Made by a program: the position numbers and the translations under genes
NCBI GenBank assembly: GCA_013400975.1
Contig: WBMZ01003272.1
Location: 82,158 to 146,157 of the forward strand
Direction: 5' to 3'
Length of the DNA stretch: 64,000 bases
DNA from: Atrichornis clamosus
Taxonomy: Eukaryota; Chordata; Aves; Passeriformes; Menuridae
Part shown: positions 24,783-37,757 of the stretch, piece after piece
Position numbering within the stretch: the first letter of the stretch is position 1
How the letters are laid out: every line of letters starts with the position of its first letter
The notes under the pieces: generated by a model
What the model saw: the letters and a program-made list of their open reading frames with translations, nothing else
The model's database searches: none
What the model was told of the DNA's origin: nothing

Positions 24783-25817
24783 ACAGATACAGCACGATGA
24801 AAAGCAAAGGGGAGAGAGCAGCCCTGGGAAGAGCTACAGAGGGAATGAGCACAATTCCAGCCCCAGTCCCTGCTCTGCCAGGGGTTCCCAGGCACTTTCA
24901 CAGTGCTGACACCAAGGCAAGGGCAGAGGATGGGTGGGGTCACTGCTCCAGCAGCAAAGAGGGGTTCAGAGCTCTTCCCCCTGGAGCTGGCTGGTTTCCC
25001 TCCCTGCTCCAAGTGGGTCTGCTCAATGCCTCCATCCCCATCTTCCTCTTGGGCCATCCCCTGGATTTTTGACAACCTGGAAGAAGGTTGTCACACAAAG
25101 CCAGAGTAATTGCCCTGCCTTGGAGGGCTCTTCTGAAAAGCAGCACATTCAGGGAAAAGCATCCTTGAGGTCCTCTGGTGCCCAGTGGATGGGGCCATCC
25201 TGGTTCCAGGACAGAGCTCGTATTCAGGCTCTGTGAACAACGGGGCATTCAGCGGGAATGAAGGGACAGTAAATCCAGAAGCAATGGGAAAAATTTTTAA
25301 AAAAGCATCTTTTCACACAATTTGCCTGGAGGAACTCAATGTCATATGATGTGGCCAAGGGCAGAGACTTGTGGGATCAAATAACTGCTGAGCCAACCCT
25401 GGCTATTGCTATTATTCAGATCAAAAAATAAATGGCATTAAAAACAGGGAAAGCTCACTGAGTGAGCCACGAGTAAGCACCAGAAATCACTCAGGCTGCT
25501 TTGTTCATGAAGGACCATGCTGGAGAAGACTTCCCAAGGACGGAACAGCTTGTCTGGGAACAGGTTCTTGGGAACTGCCTTGATGAAGGCTGCAGTTTTT
25601 CCTGGGGTTCTGGCACTAGCTGGTGAATAAATAAAAACCCTTTGCTAGCCACAGTGGCAACCAACACTCTCACCACAAGGATTCTCTCCTTCCAGCCACT
25701 CCTGGAAGATTTTCCTTACACCTAGCTTGACCCCCCAAAATCCCACACCATTTCTGGAAAGATTTTGGCTCCTTATCTCTGCACCTGCCCTGCAAGAAGC
25801 TGCATCAGGTGTTAAAA
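24783..25817. other. Non-coding, nothing recognised
   Basis: No repeat or gene structure supported. Confidence 0.6.
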
Positions 25818-25970
25818 CCATAGAATCATGGAATGGTTTGGGTTGAAAGGGACCTTAAAACTAGGTTTTAAGGTCCCAACCACCCCTTGCCATGGGTAGG
25901 GACACTTTCCACTAAACCAGGTTGTTTCAAGTCCTGTCCAACCTGGCCTTGAACACTTTCAGGGATGGAG
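25818..25970 (-). repeat. CR1 3' end with internal fold-back
   Basis: Reverse orientation: CCATAGAATCATGGAATGGT, TTGCCATGGGTAGGGACAC, GTCCAACCTGGCCTTGAACA. Where other copies have GCTCATC-type sequence, this one carries a reverse-complement copy of its own preceding 13 bases (25849-25877). Confidence 0.9.
25849..25877. repeat. Perfect 13-bp inverted repeat, 3-base loop
   Basis: GGGACCTTAAAAC (25849-25861), spacer TAG, GTTTTAAGGTCCC (25865-25877). The left arm is normal CR1 sequence; the right arm is not present in neighbouring CR1 copies at this point. Confidence 0.85.
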
Positions 25971-28900
25971 AGTCCACAAGCTCTCTGTACAACCAGGTGC
26001 TGGACTCAGGTGTGAGGGCACCTGCAGCTCCAGCCCACATCCCAGCCTCTCTGGATGGCACCATCAGGGGTGGCTCGAGGTCAGTCCTTCCCTGATGCAA
26101 TAAATGCACCTAGAGCAGGAGTGGGGTTGATGACCAAAACCAGGAGGAGGTGGGAAAACACACAAAGATAGGAATACACAGAGTCAGTTAGGATGAAACC
26201 TGGAAAGATCAACCCTCCTTCCCAGTCCCATGTGATATCAGGGATTTGATCTTTTGCTTGAGGTGCAATGTCCAGATTTTTTGATAGAAGTACAGTTGGC
26301 AAGAGGGATGGAGACTTGCCCTGGGAACTTGGAATAAAGCATGTTCCTTCCCTTTTAAACTGCAGAGGGAAAAGGCAGGGAAAGGTTTTAAGCATAGAAA
26401 GATCTGGTACAGTAAAATATTACCTCCAAAAACAAATACACCACCAAAAGCCTCCAAACACCTTCAATTATTGAAGTTTCCCTGTTAGCACTCACAGTAT
26501 GTTAATTCTTCCCTTGGGTACCAGTGATGCAGACTCGAGAGCACAGCCTGGAGAGGATCTGGGATGCTGTTGGAGCTTTCCTTGCTGGGTTGAGCCATCC
26601 TAGCACATTCCCAGGCTGAGGCTTTTTGAGCTGCAGAGACGGGGAAGCGAGTGAGGAGGTCACGTAACCTAACTCTGCATCTCTGCAGGTGGGGTTTGGG
26701 TTTTTTTAAGCTGGTCAGATAAATGCTTTGAGAAGACACATTAAAGCCAAGGCTGCTTTCTCCAGGGAACTATCAGGCTGATTTTATTTGGCCAGAGCAT
26801 GGTCCCAGGGTCAGGCTGTCAGCTTCTATTAAGATTTGGATGTGCGTCACTGAATGGAAAGCGCTTGGCTCTACTGCTGCTCATTAGATTGCTTTATGAT
26901 AAATCTAATCATTAACTTACTCCACTTGGCCTAGCTGAAGGTGATAAGGCTGGTGCTGCAGCTCTCCCAGTGGAATCCAAACCAAATGGCTTTCCCAGGA
27001 AGGGCAGCTCCAACACAGCAGTGCCCGGTCTCCCTGCTCCCTTGTCCCAGTGGGATGCACCTGCCCCAGATGTGGGCCCAGGTGGATGGTTTTGAGTGAT
27101 TAAGGGTAATTAAAGCTCGGCCATGTGTCACTGCTTCACATCTCCTTCTGCAGCCCCAGCAGGGCACAAGGTTGGGCTCCAGCACCGTTCCATGGGCCTC
27201 ACTGGAAACAAGAAGTGAAAGCTTCCCTCCTCTTTTTGAAGTGTTACCCATGGATCAAGCTCCTTGTGACCCCTCCTATGCTACATCCAGGGTCTGGAAC
27301 CCACAGGTGTAAAACAGGGCTGCTGGGTTCCCACACTGGGACTGAGCCATGCCAGGGTGCCACAGTGGGATCTGGGCTGGTGGCTTTCTCCCTGGGAATT
27401 TGGGCAGAAGGCTGGTCTGCTCCCCATGCTTTAACACACCCAGAACAGGGACTCACATTACCTGTCATCACCTCCAGAAACTGAGCAGTTCCCCAGCACT
27501 CAGCTCCCGTGGTGGGCTCCAAGGGAACAGCACACGCCTGGATAAGGCTGCAGAGCTGGGAAGACTGCTCTCCAGGTCTTCTGAGCACGTGTTGTCTCTG
27601 CAGTTCCTCTGAATGCTGAGCTTAATCCACTCAGACCAGTTCCAAGTGTGCCTGCCTTGCGTCCTATCGGCAAGGAGGGCTTGGCAGGAACGCTTCCCAT
27701 CTTCCTTTGGTTTTATGATCTCATGAATTTATCAAAGGTAATTAAGCTGCCCTTGGTTGAGGCATCCCAGACAAGTTGCTGGAGTCCTTCTGCTCTTCCA
27801 CAGCAGCTTCTTTGGGATGGGAAGGGCTTGGCACCATCAGCCCAGGCAGACCCTCTGCCTGGAAATCTGGCCATGAGCCAGCAGGTGTGTGGCAGGAGCC
27901 TGGGCCACATTCCCAGGCCTGGGCTGCACATTCCCAGCCCCATGGTTCCTGCTGGAGGTAGGAGATGGAAAGTAAATACAAACAAGTGTATTCTCCAAGG
28001 AATTTAGGGAGCTGGAACAGCAGGGATTCTGCTGGGAAAGGCAGAGCTGTGTTTTGAGCCACTCAAGGGCATAAGCAGCTCCCAAAAACCATCAGATCAC
28101 CAGGTGTTTGCTGAACCAGGCTGCTGCCTTCTAACAGCTGAGCTGAATTTCCTCTCCAACAAGCTGGCTGAAGTGTCAGGCCCTGGATTAACTTGCACAC
28201 AGTATTCTGGGGAGACCTTGGGATGGCAGCATGCACCTAAAGCCTTTGAGGTGCTGCAGGGACCCGGAGGCAGCACAGGGCACACACCCCTCTGGCTGCA
28301 GCAGAGCCAGTCCTTCCCACCCACAATCCCAACATCCCGCGGGTGCACCGGGATATATCCCAGCAGAGAAGACGCTCAGGGCGGAGCCAAAGGTTCTCTC
28401 GGGATGCTGCGGTAGTTTCCCACGCCTGGGGCTCTCCCTCGCAGGGTTAATTCCAGCCCCGACACAGCACCTCTGCCTTTGTTGACACTGCAGCCTGGCA
28501 CACCCGGCCCGGGGCTGGTCCGGGCCACACCACCGCATCCCAAACCACACACGGAGCTGCAGCCACAGACAGCAGGAGTGGCCTCCCCACTCCCCCCAGA
28601 CACAAGGGCTGCTAAGGCAGTTCAAAGTTCTCCTCGGTACAAAAACGGGCTTTGAGGGTAATTTACTGCAGCTTGAAAGCAGCTGAAGTTAATTACAGAG
28701 CAATGAAACATCACACTTTAATATTACTTCATTCCCCTTGGCTGGGCTGCCCTGAAATGCTGCTCTGTTCCGAGATCCGGACCCAGCTTTCTAATCTGCA
28801 GAGAACATCCCAGTTAAACACGGGAGAGGCAGGTCATGGGATGCACGACCCACCAGAGCTTAGGAGAAGAGGGGATGGAGCATGGGGCTGCCCGTGGGGC

Positions 28901-31900
28901 TCCCATCGTGCACAGTGCTAACTGGGATATTCAGTGCACCCATGCCAGGGGAACCCTGGAGCCCCCAGTCCTGTGCTTTGACCTCAGCTCCTGTTTGGAA
29001 TTCAGGCCTGTCCTGGCCACCAACACACAGGGCACAGGTGATGCTCTGCGTGGTCCGTGAGCAATCCTGCTGTCTGGCCCAGCGGTCATCCCGGGAAGTC
29101 CCCTGGCTGCAGGCCAGCACTTGGCCAGGTGAGCTCTTGACTCATTTCTTGAGCAAGAGTTTCAGTGCCGTGGCCGAGGGCGCTGCAGGTGTCTCCCTCC
29201 ATCCTCTGCAGGCCTGGGAAAGTCTGCTGAGAGGATGGAGAGCAGGAGCCTGCTCCTGCCTGGAGCTCGAGCTGGCTCTGTCAGGCAGCCAGATGAACAG
29301 GAGTTGTCCTGCTCCCTGGCCACCCCAGAGAAATGCTTGGTGTCCTTCTTGTCTCAATGCCACTGGGGTGCTCTCTCTTGCTTGGAAACAACATGGAATA
29401 AGGCAACAGGGAATGCCAGGGTGGGCACAGAGGCTGAACACCTGCAAAGAGAACCTGTGTAGCCCACACAAGGGACAGCTGGCCCAAGGATGGCCACAGC
29501 CATCACTACAGGATACAGGGCACCACAAAGCCAGAAGGATGGGAATCCCAGGGTCAGCAGCCACAAGAAAGTTCAAAGCACAGATTTGAGAGCCCTTCCC
29601 ACACACTCAAGAGCCTTGGCCACCCCAGCCTACCCCACAGAGGCTGAAGCCCCTTTCTCACTGCGTCATCCTCTGGGGCTGCTCAGAGGAACAGGCTGCA
29701 TTGCCACCTAATGGGATGTGCTGGGAAAGCCCCGAGCATCCCACTGGGAACCAGCAAGACCAGGACACCGGAGGCTCTGCAGACGCCTTGCACTCCCCTG
29801 CACCGGCAGAGACAGGCTGGTCAGGATGACCCCGGCTCTGTAACACAAACCAGCGCCGGGGCACAAATCAAAGGGGACAGGGAGGTTGAGAGAGGGTTTC
29901 TGTGTGCTCAGAGCTGTGCCAGGGAACACCAGCGAGAGGCAACTGCCCGTGACCCATCACCAAATCTGTCTGAGCACACAAGGAAAAGGCTTTATTGGGT
30001 CTCAAAGTCATTTTCCCTTCACTGCCTCCACAGCTCATAAAAGCTCCTGCCAGCAGAGCACGCTGAATATTAAGCTCTTCGAGGAAGTGGATGTTGTCCA
30101 GTTCAACTTGCCTCCTTGCCAAAATGCTGCATGTAGACAGACACCCAAGGGAAAATCAGCTCCACAGGGACTCCAGAAATGGATGTGGAGCCTCTGGGGT
30201 GGCAACCAGCATGGCTAGGAGAAGAGGAGGTGGTTGTGCCATGAAAGCACAGGGACTGATGCGCTGTGCCATACCCACAAAACTGAACACAACCTCCACA
30301 CCGCTCCTCTCCATCACCACCTGGACAGCAACACCTTCATGGTCCATCATGGACAACTGCTGGAAGCAGCAAGGGTCCTGTCTATTGAATTAATGTACTG
30401 ACAAAGTCACAAATGCACTGCCAGGCGGGTCTACTCACATCCCTTCTCCTGGCCTGGACCACCAATTTACAACCCGGACTGTGATCAGGGAGTAGCAATT
30501 GGAGCACCAGCTTTGATGCCCCACTCCTGAGCCTCTCACCTCCCTGCAGAGTTCTCTTGGCTCAGAACAAACACCCAGAGAGAAATCAGAGGAGACTGGA
30601 GACCTCTCAGAGCCTACGGTGACTTTAGTTTCCCTTTCTCACTGAAGGTACAGCCCCTGTCCATGCCAGCCTGGCTTCCAGGACTGCTTCAGCTGTCCAC
30701 TGAGGACAACAGGAGCCTGACTTTTACCCATACCCAAAGATAAAAGTGGAAATGGATTTCATCAAGTTCCTTACTCCTTCAGCCTCTCCTGTAAGCAGAG
30801 AAACCCAAACCCAAAAAGCAGCAAATGGAGTCTGTTGTTCTAATGGCAAATCCTGCCCCAGTTTCTGACAATCAAACAATCAGCCTTGTCTTCCAAAACA
30901 CCCAGAGGCAATGGGAACATCCTGGGAGACAACACTGGCCACACCAGGGCTGCACAGGTCATGCCTGCTGTATCTTACCACTATTTAGTGCTTTTTTTGC
31001 ATGCATCAACTCTATACAACAGAAACTCTACTGTGAGCTTTATGTCCAAGTACTTGGTTCCCAAAAAGGAAATCAGCTTTCACACCGAGCAGCAACATTT
31101 GGACCAGCCACCTCTTTGTAAGCAAGGAGAGGAAGCAGAAAAGAGTACACCTGTGAATCAGCAGCTCAATAAATCCCACTTACGTCCCATTCCTTGATCT
31201 GCAGAGGGGCAGTGCTGGCACCGTCACACAGCACACCCCAATGCCCCAAGAGCTGGCTCCCCACCTTCTAACGGAGGACAACGCCTGCAGCAGTGAGGGT
31301 AGGAACTGCAACCCAGAGAAACCCAAACCATTGCTCTGCCACAAGTTTTAACCCCCAGCCGGGAGACACACGCTCCTATTTGCATTGCCAGCAACAGCCC
31401 ACCCACCAAGATCCACCAGCAATCCTTCCTTGGCCACACACTCCCGTTTCTCCACCTCGCACCCCTGTGCGGTGAGGGCTGGCAACACTCTCCTGGAGGT
31501 GCAGCAGCCCGTGTGCCTTTATCCCCATGCAACACCACTGTCTGAGACTGTGTCTGCAGGCCATGCTCCCTGATCCAGGAGCAGGTGGAGGAATGAGGTG
31601 TGGCGTCTGCCTCTCCCAGAGGGAACCGCAGCGGCTGCAGCGTATTCCAACCCCGGCTATCTTTGAAGATGCTCGGCACTCAGCTAATTGAGGCAAAGTT
31701 TCTCAGGCATGGAAAACTTAACTATCATTTGTACCTGTAGTTTTTGCTTGGAAGGGTGGAGAGCGCAGCAGGAGTGGTCCCATCAGATAGCAGCAGCCAG
31801 GCTGGGCTCCAGCACCTGCAGAGGAATTACACCGCACCAGGAGGCAATGCGCCCGGTTTGATCTCGCTGTGAACGTGTATTTGGCAAAAAACAAAACGAG

Positions 31901-32068
31901 CTGGGAACCACAGCAGAACCTGCAAGTTCTATGGCATCCTGGTACCCATGATGCCCAGGCATAACAGCTAAGCAGGATCACAGGGAGCAGTGCTGTCAGA
32001 CGGGATCAGTCTTGACCCACATGGATGGGAGCTCCCAGGGCCAGGCACTCCCAAGGAGCTTCGACCAG
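25971..32068. other. Long non-coding stretch without recognised repeats
   Basis: Six kilobases with no CR1 copy found, unlike the flanks. Includes an AT-rich, homeodomain-like segment at 26750-26930 and a GC-rich, CpG-bearing patch at 28330-28560. Long frames at 28882-29606 are open on both strands and not supported as genes. Confidence 0.55.
26883..26909. promoter_or_regulatory. Candidate homeodomain-type palindromic element
   Basis: ATTAGATT (26883-26890) and its reverse complement AATCTAAT (26902-26909) are separated by 11 bases, with CATTAAC following. Motif evidence only. Confidence 0.25.
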
Positions 32069-32268
32069 TATCACAGGATCGTGGAATGGTTTGAGTAGGG
32101 AGGAACCTTTAATGTTCATCTACTCCAACCTGCCTGCCATGGGCAAGGACACCTTCCAGTAGACTAGGTTACTCCAAGCCCTGTCCAACCTGGCCTTGAA
32201 CATTTCCAGGGATAAGCGGCCACAGCTACTCTAGGAAACCTGTGCCAGGGCCTCACCACCCTCCTGAT
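32069..32268 (-). repeat. CR1 3' end
   Basis: Reverse orientation: TATCACAGGATCGTGGAATG, GGTTTGAGTAGGGAGGAACC, CTGTCCAACCTGGCCTTGAA, GAAACCTGTGCCAGGGCCTC, ACCACCCTCCTG. Confidence 0.92.
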
Positions 32269-32680
32269 GTCATCTCCTGTCATCTTCACATCAAATGCAA
32301 GTCAGCAGAAGGCCAGCCCAAGGAGGAGAGTCCATCCTTTTCCTCCAAGACCTCCCTGAACGCAGGTGGCTTTTGGGCTTCTCCATAAATGCTCAGCTCA
32401 CACTAAACCTGCACAGGAACATTTCTGGGGAGCAGCCCATCAGGTGCCCATGTGCCATTCCACGTCCCCTCTGCTCTGGTTGCTTCCACCTACTTGTGCA
32501 CAACTGATTCATTTTGCCCAGTCTTTTGTGAACAGCACTACAAGCCAGCTGGAATTTGTGCACCTAAATTCCACTTGCTCAGCAAGCTCTTCCACAGAAG
32601 GGATTCATTCCAGCATTTGTCTGTGGTGGGGGCACAACAGAACTGAAGTAGCAGGGATAATATCAAACCTCACTGCTATG
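32269..32680. other. Non-coding, nothing recognised
   Basis: Unique sequence between two oppositely oriented CR1 copies. Confidence 0.6.
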
Positions 32681-32850
32681 TTGCCCAGAGAAGCTGTGGC
32701 TGCCCCATCCCTGGAAGTGTTCCAGGCCAGGCTAGACAGGGCTTGGAGCAACCTGGTCTAGTGGGAGGTGTCCCTGCCCATGGCAATGGGGTGGAATGGC
32801 ATGGGCTTTAGGGTCCCTTCCAACCTAAACCATTCTGTGGTTCTATAATT
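32681..32850 (+). repeat. CR1 3' end
   Basis: TTGCCCAGAGAAGCTGTGGC through CTGGAAGTGTTCCAGGCC to CATTCTGTGGTTCTATAATT. Confidence 0.92.
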
Positions 32851-35020
32851 AAAAAAATGAAATTTCACCTGGGAGGTGGAAGAAACTCACTGGATCCTGT
32901 ACTGCAGCCCTGGGCCTGATGTCACTGCTGAGGAGCACTGGGAGAGGTGAGGAGCCAGTTCCTCCTGGTGAAGCTCGGCCATGCACAGGTATCTTCACAC
33001 CCTGGATGGTCCCAGCTGTGCCCAGCTGAGGAGGCAGCTATTCATGGACATACTGGGAAAGCACAGACATGCACCACTCAACCACAGCACAGACCAGAGG
33101 GGAGTGGCGCAGAGACCAAAGCTGAAAGGCCGTAAGATGGGTTTTTGGAGCAGGACAGGTGATGGCATGAGATCACGGGTTCCCAAGCCTGAGAGGGAAT
33201 CCTCCCCACCTCATCCAAGGCTCCAGCATGGCAAGCCTTCATTTTGGTGGCAGCACCGTTCCCATCCACCTCCTCTCTCCCTTCCTCCCTCCTGTGCCAC
33301 TGCAAAGTGAAGCCAAGGGGAAGGTTGTTGCTGATCTACTGAAGTGACCACGGGGAAAGCTGGTGGTTCTGCCCATAAATGTGACCTTTTCCAAGGAATC
33401 TGCCTTTGTAAAGCAGGCAGAACCAAGCACGGGACGTGACAAGCAAGAGGCAAACCCCATGCATTAACACAGGCAATGGGAATTTGGGATAAGAGGACAG
33501 ACTGCAGATGGTATCACACATGCACCTACGCAGAAGCACGGAGAAGACTTGAGCCGTGTTATCTTTTCCAATCTAAGTAAGATCTGGAGATGGATTCATC
33601 CAACTGGCACAGCATAGCCTCCAAAACCCAAAATCTTTACAGCTGGTTTGCTCAGAGCCTTTTTTTGAGGTGTTGGAGTGGGAAGGAGGGAAGAGAAAAA
33701 CACAGAGGAGGGAAGAGAAAAACACAGCTAGCACTCTTTCCTACAGCAAGGGGAAAGAAAGTTATTTCCTTCACAGATTTAGGTTATAAACAGTTTTAAA
33801 GCAGAGTTAAAACCTGAATAAAATTTAAAAAGTATGCTTGAGATGCATGTTGTCATACCACACTGCTCACCACACAAGCCAGCATTGCTTTTCCTACTGG
33901 AATGGAAGTCTTCTATCCAAAGCTCAGTGCTCTGTGTGCTGCTGGAGCAGGCAGGGGAGGTTCCTCAAACTGCTCTGCACCCCAGAGAGCCCCACAGTGT
34001 CACACAACAGCTTCCCCAGCTCTACCCACAGCACAAAACACCTTTCCAGGGGAGCTGCCATCAGGCTGCACACACACTGCCAAGTGAATTCCAGCGCCCG
34101 GAGAACACAGCAACACCGAGGTGCAGGACACTTGTACAAACAGAGCTGGACTACTCCAAAGGGTTCCTAAAACCACTGCAGGTGTTCTTTTCATCTCCAC
34201 ACCCCTCAGTGCTGTGAGATGCTGCTCTGGGCAGGGGAAGGGAGGCTCATGCTGCTCAGAGTCTCACTACAAAGGAGAAGGGCTGGGAGTCCTTAGGGAT
34301 TGAGAGATTCCTTCGTGGAGGACACACGGGATAAGGCTTAAAAACAGGGAAACAAAGAGCTACAGGATCAGCAAAAAGAGTCACATTTCTCTCCCACTGC
34401 TCATTCATCCAGTATCTAACCAGGCCCCCAAGGCTCTTGTTAAAGGACTCTTTTTCAAACTGGTTTTGATACGGGAAGGGGCACAAGCAAGACTTGGCTG
34501 CTTAATTCCAAGGCACTGCCCTAAATTCTGGAATGCCTGGCAGCACTTTTCCTCAGTGATTGAAGCAGTCAGCCCCTTGCTGGAAATGCAAAATTAACTG
34601 CAGCCTAAATCTGGACAGCATTGCTTGAACCAATGCCAAGGTGCCTCATTTCTGTGACTATAATACCAAATGAATCATTTCTTTAAAAAAACCCTCCAAC
34701 TTGGACTTTCAGGGACTTGCAGAAATAATAATTACACTTGTCTTTTATACCCAACAAACATTTGGCTCTACAGTGGAATCAAAGGAAGAAGCTGGGAGTA
34801 CAACTGCTGGCAATTATTTGGAATATTTTTTATAATTTTAAGCAGAGATTTTTGCTGTGTAAATTGACATCACTTATTTCCATCTCTCAAGGAACTTCTT
34901 ATGCTTTGCTGAGGTCCAGTAAGTGCCTTTCAGAACAAATTGTTGTTTCTAATGAAGCTCATAAAACACCATGCATGACAAAGCAAGAAATTAACTTTGC
35001 AAGAGCCAGGAGGATACAGG
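32851..35020. other. Non-coding, contains a 22-bp tandem duplication
   Basis: Lies just beyond the NDUFA10 3' end. No gene or CR1 copy recognised; a 22-bp unit is duplicated at 33685-33727. Confidence 0.6.
33685..33727. repeat. 22-bp tandem duplication
   Basis: GAGGGAAGAGAAAAACACAG occurs twice, 22 bp apart, essentially perfect; a recent small duplication. Confidence 0.85.
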
Positions 35021-35026
35021 TTTAAT
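35021..35026 (-). promoter_or_regulatory. NDUFA10: Candidate NDUFA10 polyadenylation signal (ATTAAA)
   Basis: On the minus strand this is the first ATTAAA-type hexamer I found downstream of the stop codon, about 340 nt after TGA. No canonical AATAAA was seen between it and the stop on the minus strand. A 3' UTR of about 360 nt would result. No clear GU-rich downstream element was verified, so a more distal site remains possible. Confidence 0.25.
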
Positions 35027-35367
35027 TTCTCTTGAATCAGCAGAACAACAATAATCCTGTATAATAATGTGCCACAGTCCTGAGGAAGAGAAAGTTCAGC
35101 TCTGATCTTAAGCCTGCCCCAGACGACTTCACTACCCCACACTGACTATCCAACATCCAAAGCACCCTGAGGTTCATCAGGGAAAAACAAACCAGAATAA
35201 AGTGGTTTTCCTTCTAGGAGTCAACTCCCTTCTGCTGGAGAGGGAAGATAATTTAACCAGTGTTTTCTTCGTGCTACACAAGTGACATGGAGCAGGTGCA
35301 CTGAACTTGGCTCCTCTTCCCTCAGGTTCCGTGGTCCATCGTGGCCAGGGCTCCAAAGGGAGCGGAT
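35027..35367 (-). other. NDUFA10: Probable NDUFA10 3' UTR
   Basis: Sequence directly following the stop codon in transcript direction. It has no CR1 copy and no other recognisable feature. The end point depends on the tentative ATTAAA. Confidence 0.45.
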
Positions 35368-35436
35368 TCATTTCAGCCAGATCCACTTGTCCCCAACTTC
35401 AGCATTGTAGCCTTGCTTGTACTTGTGCCCAGGGAG
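35368..35436 (-). CDS. NDUFA10: NDUFA10 exon 10: C-terminus and stop
   Basis: A 69-nt exon encoding the last 22 residues and TGA: LPGHKYKQGY then NAEVGDKWIWLK. The extreme C-terminus GDKWIWLK matches the human protein as I recall it, which fixes the frame and the end of the gene. The acceptor is TTCTTTAG above 35436. The exon is too short for ordinary ORF finding. It lies 9.4 kb from exon 9 across the largest intron. With exons 2-9 it gives 993 nt of coding sequence in one frame. Confidence 0.95.
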   Translation of the reverse strand, partial: LPGHKYKQGYNAEVGDKWIWLK

Positions 35437-37757
35437 CTAAAGAAAGCAGAGAGCTCAGTCAGAACATTTGTCACTCTCCAGAGGAAGTTCTGCAGCGCCT
35501 CGTGGTATCCACAGAACATGAAATATTGCTTTTACACTGTCACGATAAAACTTGTAGAACAACCAGTCTCTTGGAAAAGGCTGAGCCGTGCAGCTGAAGG
35601 AGGGTCCATAAAAACCACTGTGTCATAACAGGTATAAAAATTAGACCAATGATCTCAACACTGTATTCCACCTGGATTCATCCAACTCCTCCCCAGACTG
35701 AGTGAGAGATGGCTCCTCTAACTCTATCAGGGAGGACAGGAATTGAATCAGTCAGTAGAATCTCATTCCAAAATAGGCACACACATTATTAAATATATGA
35801 AATATTTCATGCATGAGATAGTGACTTAATTACGACCTTAAATTAAACCATTCAAATGAAACTGCAGATTTAAGCCTTCAAGAGCTGAACTTAACTTCAT
35901 TAACGCAAAAGCAATATCTGCCTGTCTTCATAAGAAAAGCCAGGAACCACTATTTGGTGGAAAAACCCCAAAATTCTTGTAGCCTTGACCCAAATTTCAA
36001 GGGTGCCCTGGGACCTAAGCAACAGCCTGTGAGTCTCAGTATTGAAGCAGCCCCTTTTGGAAGGTACTGCCCATAACCTGAAATGCCAGAGATGGTTAAA
36101 TCCTAGCTCCAAAAGCAGAATCCATCTCCAAAACCTCTATTCCTACCCTCCAGGGATGAAAAAGAAACAGAACACAACATCTTTGAGCTCCGATACTGGA
36201 CTCAAGAAGCAAACCACCACCAAAAAAAAAAAGCAAGTGAGTTTTGTGAGAAAGTCTGAAGCCAGCAAAGATGCTGTAATAAAACTCTTCCTTTAAAAAT
36301 AAGCTATCTGCTGGCAGCCTTTCCAAATAATTAAGCACAGATCATCTGCTCTGTCTCCACACAAACACTGGTTTCACACACAGGACCCCAGACTTGTCCT
36401 GAGGATTTTTCCTATCCAAAAAAACATGTAAGAGTATCCTGTCGGAGAGAGCTGCCCCTGCAGAGAAAAGCAAGATGCAGTCTTGATAAAATCTGTACTC
36501 AGGCCACAAAAATGAGCTATTTAATAAAAGATGAAGCCTGCTGTTTTGAGGAAGGGGAGTTGTGTTTTTATTCACTTGAGTGTCAAAAAGACACTTCTTT
36601 CCCTAAAAATCAAGCTAACAGAAGACTTTATCTTCTCCGTGAGACATTCCCCACCCTGCCTTGTCACAAACCATTTGTGATCAGTTTTTCTGAGGTTTTT
36701 CAATTAATGCCTTGTCTAAATATCAGCAGAAACCACACAGTCCTGTTGAGAGTTCCCCCCACTGAGCAAAGAGGAGATGGGAGATGAAAATAAATGATTA
36801 CTATCTCTGCCCCACGAATTTCCAGTGGTGAGCCAGGGAGGACATGAGACCTGCTGTGACCAGCCTGTGACACAAAAACAGCTCTCCCTGGTCCTCTCCA
36901 GGCAGCACATAACTGGCCCTTTGATACTTGAAGAGATTCCCAGATAACCAGATTATTAAAGCAACAGGAGATCTCTGGGAAAATACAGTTTACAGTTTTG
37001 TTTCTGGGTACATCTGCCCTCTTAAAAAAGCTACAATATCAATCCCAACAGAATTCAAATTCATTGTCCAAAACAAATTCCCTATGTGCCTTTGGTTGAA
37101 GACATGCAGGACATCAAAGCAAATGTTATAATAAGTATTCATCCGTAACTCCATCATTCACAGTGGGCCTTGGCAAAGGCAGGCGAGTTTGGGAATATCT
37201 TACAGCTAAGCTTTCAAAATAGCCAAAAAAAAAGAAAAAAAAGGGAAGAGGAAAGCAGAGTAAACAAGTCCTGTATTACCTAGGAAGCAGAATGATGTGA
37301 ATTGATGTTCTGTGCACGAGCTGCACAAGTAACACACATAACTTCCCAAAACTAGGCTCTTCAAATCCCACATTTTACAGCCGTGATGGCAGCAAAGGAG
37401 CTGCACACTTAGGTAGGATCTTGCAGACCACTGCCAAGATGAGCGGTGGGAGCACCAGGGAAGATCTGGGGATGCAGGGCAAGGGGTAGGATGTTAACCA
37501 GGACTTAACTCCTGGTTAAGTTAGTGCTGCAAACTGCACCCAGCTAAAATTCCCAGGCTGCTCTGGCCACAGCTGCTTGGCCAGCACGGCAGGGATGGCA
37601 ACAAGGGACCAGCCCTGAGGCTGCTGGGTTTGCAGCCAGACTGCCCAGCCTAGACAAGAGATGATGGAAAGGAGACAGGAAAAAAAGCTCTATTGAACTT
37701 ACCAGCAGCTGAGGCAACAGAAAGGGACTGAACATTCACCTTCTCTTCCACTACAAG

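Noticed and set aside
28882..29589. 235-codon plus-strand open frame, the longest in the window
   Set aside because: GC-rich DNA with long frames open on both strands, no recognisable domain and no splice or promoter context. Treated as chance.
1..35000. HDAC4 exons, expected from mammalian synteny on this side of NDUFA10
   Set aside because: No HDAC4-like peptide was found in any frame. The gene probably starts beyond the window.
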